Positions 57,216-64,000 of a stretch of 64,000 nucleotides of DNA are shown here, piece by piece. The stretch spans positions 13,710,208 through 13,774,207 of the forward strand of contig OY783193.1 of NCBI GenBank assembly GCA_963678675.1, written 5' to 3'. Within the stretch, counting starts at the first letter, position 1. Every line of letters starts with the position of its first letter. Below the pieces are notes generated by a model. That model searched no databases, was not told where the DNA came from, and was given only the letters and a program-made list of their open reading frames with translations. Both the position numbers and the translations under genes were made by a program. Source of the stretch: Xiphydria camelus (lineage: Eukaryota; Arthropoda; Insecta; Hymenoptera; Xiphydriidae).

Positions 57216-58848
57216 GAATATTTAATTGAATTCACCACATAAACTACTTGCGGGGTCGCAAGTACGATAATTGTTTATTCCCAACAATAAGATGATGTAA
57301 TTGTTTTAATGGGGATGCATGTAATTACTACTACTAAATTGTATTTGAAATAATTGAGAATCAGCATTGAACTGATTACAGGAATTCTGAAATAAGAAGA
57401 TGCATTTTTGGATTAACTGCACCAAGGGTTATTCGCATAGAGAGATTATTTGTTGCAATTACATCGATTGTTGGAGGAAATAAATATTTGTTGAATGTAT
57501 CATGTTTTATTTTATGCAAATAATTTACTTGCTTGGCTGATATGGTGATTGACAAAGGCAAATACATCTATGCTTGAATATAGTACAAAGTGTTTGTGTT
57601 TTTATTGAATATTTAATTTCATTAAACAACCCATCAGTTGTTTTACTGAAGCACATAGTTACATTACAGTTTTGTTTGTTCCAGTCAACGCCATCGTCAA
57701 TTGAAATAAATTTGTCCTTTACAAATATAACTAACATGTAACTTCATTATTCAATTACTGCAATTAAATCATTAATCACGTCAATGCCACGTGTGGTTCC
57801 AACAATTGAATATTTAATAGAGGCAACTAAATCGATATTTCAGTTTATTTGCAATGATTGAATATTTAATTGAGGCAACTAAATCGATATCTTTTTTGAT
57901 TTACCGTATATTAATTTGAAACAAAACATCGTTTAGTTGAAGTAACTAAATCAATAATTCCTCTAACGATGTACAGTTTTAACCGAATGCATTAACATAT
58001 GCACTACTCCTTCTCGAATATAGTGCACATATTATGTTTTGGAAGGGGTCATATACTTGCTCCCATTAGTCAATAGTTTCCTTGTTGTAAGCCATTATTT
58101 AATTCCTTTAAAGACAGTAGCAATTGTGGTTTGTAATTGAAGCATATATATTTGGTTAGACCACGTTATTTTATACATGTATGTAACTTACAAGAGATAG
58201 AGAGAGGATAGCTTACCTTGTAGGAGAGATTCTTGCTCAATCTTATACATAAATAGAAACTAAGGTTTCTTAGACAACTCACGAGCAAACTTTATGAGAT
58301 CTTGCGCCATCTAGTAATTCATTTCATACTACAAATCAATGCAATGTGTGGTTGCAGTAATTGAAAATTTAATACAATCAATATTTTGATTTAGGGGTAC
58401 CCTATATTCATTTCAAACAAAAAATCGTTTGGTTGAAGTAACTGAATCAACAGTTCTTGTAATTCTTGTAATTTTTTTTCAAAAACCTACTGTTACTTGA
58501 AATAAGAAGAAACTTAATTACTTCAAAGAACTGTAGTTATTTTAAATAATTTGTTAAATCTTTGAAGTAATAAGTGCCGTCACGTAAGTGATGTAAATAA
58601 TCTACATAAATTTTCAATTAATTTTCAATGTAATTCGATTTTTTTATTTGATGATATTTATAATTGCAACAATTACATCACGTTATTCGATTTAATACTT
58701 GGCTTCAATTAAACCTCATAGTTCATTCAAACAAAGATATAATTGACTGCCTTCACATATACTGCCTTCGTATTTGTACGGCAATGTTAGTAGTTTATTA
58801 GTATGAAAATATGTTCTATTTTTCTTAGCAACACTTATTTCTATTCTA
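57216..58848. repeat. AT-rich region with recurring TTTAATTGAGGCAACTAAAT words
   Basis: Words such as GAATATTTAATTGAGGCAAC with TAAATCGATAT recur at 57806, 57858 and, diverged, near 57920, 58360 and 58430. Similar GAATATTTAATTGAA words lie near 57215. They look like decayed MITEs of the AT-rich families seen elsewhere, but none can be bounded. Confidence 0.4.
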
Positions 58849-58963
58849 CTATTCTGGTATAGTAATCGTTACTATTTAATTTTCGTGTAAATGAAGTGCT
58901 GGAAAGTTTGCGTTGGATTTGGCCCATTCATTTTTGCATGTTAATATTAACTGATTCTTTCAA

Positions 58964-59284
58964 TGAGAAAATTGAATAATAACGATTACTATGCTAGAAT
59001 AATAAGTTGGTAACAGTTTCGATAATGTTGTGTTAAATAATGTGCAGCATAGTAATAATTACCGTTCGGATAGTGGTGATTACTATTCTGCGTATTATTC
59101 AACACAATTTTGAGATGAAGCTGTTACCGACTTATTACCGTTATTATTATTATTATTAGGGTTATTATTATTATTATTATTATTATTATTGTCATTGTTA
59201 TTATTATTATCATCATCATCATCATCATCATTATTATTAACTTATTATTCTGGCATAGTTATCGTTATTATTCAATTTCTCCGT
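58964..59284. mobile_element. Inverted-repeat element with inner hairpin and microsatellite
   Basis: The complement of 58964-59005 (TTATTATTCTAGCATAGTAA) matches 59238-59284 (TTATTATTCTGGCATAGTTA). Inside, 58997-59140 is a second hairpin: AATAAGTTGGTAACAG pairs with CTGTTACCGACTTATT. The trinucleotide array follows. Confidence 0.65.
59140..59240. repeat. (TTA)n/(TCA)n trinucleotide microsatellite
   Basis: About 100 bp of TTA units grading into ATC units at 59210-59230. Confidence 0.95.
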
Positions 59285-59328
59285 GTTGCGTTAGCTTAAC
59301 ATTCTTTGTATTATTTTTAACATTGCTT

Positions 59329-59348
59329 GTGTGTGTGTGTGTGTGTGT
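59329..59348. repeat. (GT)n microsatellite
   Basis: Ten GT units. Confidence 0.95.
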
Positions 59349-60037
59349 TAATTCCGACACAAGAAATGTTTAATTAACACGAAGAATCGGTTGACCGATT
59401 GCAACACAAAGTTTCCAATTATGTAGGTGCAACAGTCGGTCGCGCTCTTTTTTTCAGTAAGTCGAAAGTACGCGGAGTTCGACACTAATTCCGGTGGGGG
59501 CGACAACCTATTTTGCGAAGGGATCTCTCCTTGACAAATCGCCAGAAGTCGGTTCGACCGCGACTCCTCCCTCTCTTTTTCTCTCCCTCCCACACAGCCT
59601 TCCGCGCTTTTCGCTTGTTTCGAGCCAAACCGCATTGGCGATTTATTTTATCCGGCATATCCATGTAAACGCCGATCTCTGAATGTATACTATATACATA
59701 TATCGATATGACCCGTGGATACGAGGGATTGCGTACCAAATGGTCCACTAATTAGGGGGCACGAAATCTACCATCAGTGAGTCTCATATATATAGCTTCC
59801 TAATACACTTTATGAATAGTAGCGAATAAGGATATCGTACCAGTTCTATTAATATGTTATATGGTAAAGGTGAAATAATTTTGGTCCTGGTTAAATTTCC
59901 TGTATTTCTGACAGAGCTGGACCCGGCGGGCTAGCTTTACGAGTAGATCACCATTGTAGAATGGAATCGACCTGGATTCATTTTGGATCACTTGGACAGG
60001 ATGGAGCTTCATCAAGTTGTGGATAAGGAAATGTATT
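59349..60037. other. Unassigned sequence
   Basis: 59293-59430 resembles the 24605-24780 MITE region loosely (TTAACATTCTTTGT, TTAACACGAAGAAT). The rest is unassigned. Confidence 0.3.
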
Positions 60038-60375
60038 TTCCTCACTCATGCCCATTTCGAGGCCTTTTCTAGTCTATTTTAGACCGTAAGATGGCGTTTT
60101 TCCCGCGTGACACCGACCGGGAGTCCGCAGGCTGTTAAAAATTGCTTAGTCCGAAGTGGGTCCTTTTTCCAAACTGATAAACGCAACGTGAAATGAGTCG
60201 TGTATACTTCTGTTTGTCTTGTTTTGAGAAATGGGCATTCGTGAGAAAAAATAGTATATATCATTCGACGGAAATCCTCGGGGAGCCTCGTCCCCTCACC
60301 ATGCCTCGTGCTACGACCTACTTAAACACAGTGTGAAAAAACCTCGGATTTCCGCCTAATGACATAAGATACTAG
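60038..60375 (+). repeat. Composite dispersed repeat, copy 2 (copy 1 at 24.2 kb)
   Basis: Matches 24214-24589 through CTCACTCATGCCCATTTC, CGCAACGTGAAATGAGTCGT and TCCTCGGATTTCCGCCTAA. It differs in two ways: about 27 bp after GGCTGTTAAAA are absent, and the loop of the second hairpin (60281-60321) reads as the reverse complement of copy 1's loop, with part of the left stem lost. Confidence 0.9.
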
Positions 60376-60718
60376 AGAACCGTATATAAATCCGTCAATA
60401 TTACGTATATCGATATATCGTAATTAATTGCCCAAAGCTTTTCGAGATGAGACTCTGTTGGAATAAATGTATTCACTCCCTCTATACGGACATGGTGAGG
60501 ATACGGTCATAAGACACTTAAACTGGAAAAATTTGAGAAGGACAAACTATGTACGACGGAGAGGTTGTTATGCGTTCATCAGGATTATTCGACGTTCTCG
60601 TCCGCACTCAAACATCTCCCGCGAACATCTCCTGCGGGCAGTATCTTCTTCATGTCCCTGTATACACTTCCGAGTAAAAAAATTTGATGTCAAATTGATT
60701 AATATGTGATCAAACATA
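60376..60718. other. Unassigned sequence
   Basis: A short frame at 60467-60709 has no recognisable domain. No repeat boundary seen. Confidence 0.3.
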
Positions 60719-60921
60719 TATTATTCTCGATGTCATCTAAAAACAATTCGAAGAATAAGAATATTATGGTCTTAATGTGGTAAATTTTTCATCTCATTTG
60801 TATCAATTTTTAGTGACACTTTAATCTACTTTGGACACAAATATGATAAAAAATGAACCATATTAAGATTATAATATTCTTATTCTTTGGATTATTTTTG
60901 GATTACATCGAGAATAATTAA
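60719..60921. mobile_element. ~200-bp MITE with ATTATTCTCGATG ends
   Basis: ATTATTCTCGATGTCATCTA pairs with the right end ACATCGAGAATAAT, and AAGAATAAGAATATTATGGT pairs with ATAATATTCTTATTCTT. Arms of about 60 bp. Confidence 0.9.
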
Positions 60922-60923
60922 TT

Positions 60924-61137
60924 TATAGTAAATAAGTGTACCTTAATTATGGCGAAATAAATATTTAATTGAGCCAAGCAGATAGACATCTATATGCTAA
61001 TTATTATAGAAAGTTTATTTTATTTAAACATGAAAAGAGTGACAGTTAACGAATATTTGATTGGCCCAATGAAATATTTATTTGGCCATAATCAAGAATA
61101 CGTTTATTAATTATAAATAAATTATTCTCTCAGTGTA
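60924..61137. mobile_element. TTAATAAATGTTT-family MITE, third copy
   Basis: AGTAAATAAGTGTACCTTAA and TTATGGCGAAATAAATATTT at the left pair with AAATATTTATTTGGCCATAA and the right end AATACGTTTATTA. The body resembles 34858-35110. Confidence 0.75.
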
Positions 61138-62771
61138 CGTAAGATCTGTTGACGCGCTGGCGTTGCACATAGGTATACGTCTAGTTTAGTCATTTATAGT
61201 AGTAGTGTAGTATAGTAATTATGTATAGTAGTATGTAGTCATAGTATAGTATGTTATGCATGTAGTGGTTGTCTTTAATAAAAATTTTTCTCCTGTAAAT
61301 TTTCTTCGTGCCGTTTTTTATGGCTAAATACTCGATAGGGGCGATATCTGCAGGAGAAATGTTCCGATCTAACTCGATCGGAAAAAGTTAGCAAAACGTA
61401 TAAAGGCGAACTCTCCTCCTCCCACAAATCTTAATCAGAAATCTCGATCGCGTGTAAATACATTCCGCAAAACTTCGCCGCAAATGCGATAAGGCCGAGT
61501 CGATCGACCCCGTCCCACAGCACTTTCGACTTTCCTTGCCGGTAAGGCGGGGGGGTCAGAATTTCCGAAAGAAGGGTCACATGCTCTATACGGAGTTTCA
61601 GTCGACCGGATTCCCGCGTTATCAAGCGGACGTTGACCGAGAGTCGCAGTACTTTTCACCCCTTTCATTCCAACTCTAATAGGGTAGTGGCACCGGAGCG
61701 CCTACGAGGCTTCTGGCTTCGTTTTCTTTCGGCTACCGCGTGCATGGCCGAGGAACGAGAAGGAACGAAGAGAGAATGCGCGAAGCTTAGAAAAAACTTT
61801 CCCGGCTTCAATCTGCTAAGTGAAAAGCGCCAGTATATAAGCAGACTTCGGTGCGGATCCGACCGAACTCCGCCGTTCTCACGATCCTCCTCCCACCTCC
61901 CTCGTTCGTCCCCTTTCGACCGTTCTCTCCACCGCACGTCGCGCTTTAACACGATCTAATAAAACGATATCGATCGACGAGCGAATTAAGGGGAATTGGC
62001 GTGGAATTCGTGGGAACCAAAAACAAGGAAGACACGACGAGTGAGATTCTAATTTTTATCGGCGCACCCCCTTCCCCTTACGATTACCTTCTACATGATG
62101 TTTGGAGTTGAGAAGCTTCTCTTCGGATGGATACAAAACTACTTGCGCGCAGTTCGGAGGTAGGAAGTAGAAATGTATTCAATTCCGATGCAATCGGGGT
62201 GGAAGAGGAGAAACCGCCCGGGTCGAGTTTTTTGACCTGGGAAGTCCTGGGAAGTCCCCGGGACGAGTTTTTTGTACTGGCAAGATTATTATATAACAGA
62301 TAAAATCTTCTTCCAAAATTTTCCGTGGCGAAAGAAAAGTGAGCTCGCCATTTTGACCCGGAGTCGGCCTGTGGACTCGTCAATAAGGCTAGGGCTGACT
62401 CCTGTCTTAGACGCTCTGTGGTCCTCTTATATAGTAACTGCACCGCCGCACACAGAGGGGTATTTCGCCTATCTAGCCGGATAAAATCCCATTTCTCAAA
62501 ACTATTACAGATAGAATATTAAGCTACGTGCTATGAGCCAGGTAGTTGGTAAACAAAGTGCAACCTTTCCCATCGCCCTCTGTTGCATCCGGTACATGCA
62601 GAGCTAGTCGAAAGTAAGTCGTCTAAATAGGAAGAGGATATGTATTATCTTAATTCAGGTAAGAACACATACTTTTATTATAATTGTATTTTAATTTCTT
62701 GTTACTTATTGCAAAAAATAGCAGTTTCAATCGTGAAGCATTGTTGAACGATTTTTATTGATGCTTGCATA
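61138..62771. other. Unassigned region; TAGTA-rich and CpG-rich parts
   Basis: 61180-61270 is a degenerate TAGTA/TAGT-rich tract. 61430-61980 and 62100-62470 are CpG-richer with overlapping frames and no recognisable domain. GGGAAGTCC is repeated in tandem near 62240-62260. No gene is supported. Confidence 0.3.
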
Positions 62772-63555
62772 TACAGGGTGGACCAGGTTAAACGTCATTT
62801 TTTTTATATGTGATAGAACCACAAAAAAAAGTACTTTCATAAGAAAATTTTTTTCAAAAATGTTTCCTAACAAAGATACAGGGTGTCAAAGTTTCGAAAA
62901 AAATGGTTTTCTCATCATAACTTCTAAACTACTTGATCGATTTCCATGAAACTTCGCACACAGACTAATGTAGAACAGCTCTAAGCAATAATTAAATAAT
63001 TTGTAAAAATTCTCCAGTGGCGTAGATACTAGGGGCCGGTACCCCCCTTTCCCCCTCCCAATCTTCGGCGCCACTGGATATTTTGCAAAGAAAATTTAAT
63101 TATTGGATTCCCCGTTTAATATAAAGAAAAAAATCTCAAAAACGAAGTCACAAATCAAAAATTTGCAAGGGTGATTTTTTTCTTTAAATTAAATGGGGAA
63201 TCTAATAATTACATTTTCTTTGCAAAATATCCAGTGGCGCCGAAGATTGGGAAGGGGGAAAGGGGGGTACCGGCCCACAGTATCTACGCTACTGGAGAAT
63301 TTTTTAAAATTATTTAATTATTACTTAGAGCTGTACGACATTAGCCTGTGTGCGAAATTTCATGGAAGTCGATCCAGTGGCTTAGAAGTTATGATGAGAA
63401 AACCATTTTTTTTTCGAAACTTTGACACCCTATATCTTTATTAGGAAACATTTTTGAACAAAATTTTCTCATGAGAATCTATTATTTTTTATTGCTCTCT
63501 CACATATCACAATTAATGGAGTTCAACCTAGCTTTGGCCTGCTCGCAACCCTATA
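62772..63555. mobile_element. Inverted-repeat element with TACAGGGTGG left end
   Basis: The left arm (about 62800-63140) and right arm (about 63160-63515) are inverse copies. GGTTTTCTCATCATAACTTC pairs with the block GAAGTTATGATGAGAAAACC near 63390, and CCAGTGGCGTAGATACTA pairs with GTATCTACGCTACTGG. The centre is near 63150. Confidence 0.88.
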
Positions 63556-64000
63556 AATTAAAAAAATATCTCAAAAACGAAGCCATAAATCAAAAATTTG
63601 CAAGGGTGATTTTTTTCTCTAAATTAAACGGGGAATCCAATAACTAAATTTTCTTTGCAAAATATCCAGTGGCGCCGAAGATTGGGAGGGGGAAAGGGGG
63701 GTACCGGCCCCTAGTATCTACGCCACTGGAGAATTTTTAAAAATTATTTAATTATTGCTTAGAGCTGTTCTACATTAGCCTGTGTGCGAAATTTCATGGA
63801 AATCGATCCAGTGGCTTAGAAGTTATGATGAGAAAACCATTTTTTTTTTCGAAACTTTGACACCCTATATCTTTGTTAGGAAACATTTTTGAAAAAAATT
63901 TTCTCATGAGAATCTATTTTTTGTTGTTGCTCTATCACATATCACAATTAATGGAGTTCAACCTAGCTTTGGCCTGCTCGCAACCCTATAAATTAAAATA
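63120..64000 (+). repeat. 435-bp direct duplication of the right arm, cut by the window end
   Basis: The right half of the inverted element repeats with a period of 435 bp: GCTCGCAACCCTATAAATTA occurs at 63541 and again at 63976. AAATTTGCAAGGGTGATTTT occurs near 63160 and 63594. At least two units are present, and the array may continue beyond the window. Confidence 0.92.

Overview
This window is eukaryotic, non-coding-looking, repeat-saturated DNA, most likely from an insect nuclear genome. The evidence is a high AT content broken by CpG-rich patches, long (GA)n arrays, mariner (DD34D) relics, a pogo/Tigger-type transposon, a non-LTR retrotransposon and dozens of small inverted-repeat elements. 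A hymenopteran is my guess from the overall texture, but nothing here proves an order. I find no convincing host protein-coding gene, rRNA or tRNA. If a host gene crosses the window, it must do so as introns or as short exons that I cannot separate from noise.

Layout. 0.5-4.1 kb: a foldback with 125-bp sub-repeats, two short hairpin elements, and a 1.6-kb element with long inverted ends. 5.7-8.6 kb: a 2.4-kb foldback carrying nested elements, then two further MITEs. 9.5-12.2 kb: a 5'-truncated non-LTR retrotransposon on the minus strand, its reverse transcriptase broken by one TGA. 12.3-13.8 kb: a nested MITE group that includes a Tigger-like MITE, then a 200-N gap beside a (GA)n array. 14.6-19.6 kb: AT-rich MITEs, a 1.7-kb foldback, and a 1-kb element with weak inverted ends. 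21.1-24.8 kb: several copies of a CACTGAG-ended MITE family, an element with seven copies of a 22-bp motif, and one copy of a repeat also found at 60.0 kb. 26.6-28.7 kb: a rearranged, nested mariner copy and a MITE. 29.7-30.3 kb: a Harbinger-like MITE nested inside another MITE. 33.0-36.5 kb: MITEs and a second, internally deleted mariner. 39.4-39.8 kb: the second 200-N gap with (GA)n. 40.6-42.8 kb: a minisatellite of about 13 units inside an interspersed element. 43.3-46.2 kb: nested MITEs and a second Tigger-like MITE. 48.8-51.5 kb: an apparently intact pogo-superfamily transposon, the only long intact ORF in the window (a DDD transposase with a C-terminal PHD finger). 51.6-52.8 kb: nested foldbacks. 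54.6-55.7 kb: two abutting foldbacks. 56-58.8 kb: CpG-rich and then AT-rich sequence. 58.9-61.1 kb: microsatellites and MITEs. 62.8-64 kb: an inverted plus tandem repeat cut by the window edge.

How the parts relate. Only the 49-kb transposase looks able to make an active protein. Its ends do not match the two Tigger-like MITEs or the mariner relics, so those are probably orphaned. Most of the rest is non-autonomous inverted-repeat DNA inserted into other inverted-repeat DNA, which gives a relative-age record through nesting. All boundaries were read by eye from matching arms and target duplications.
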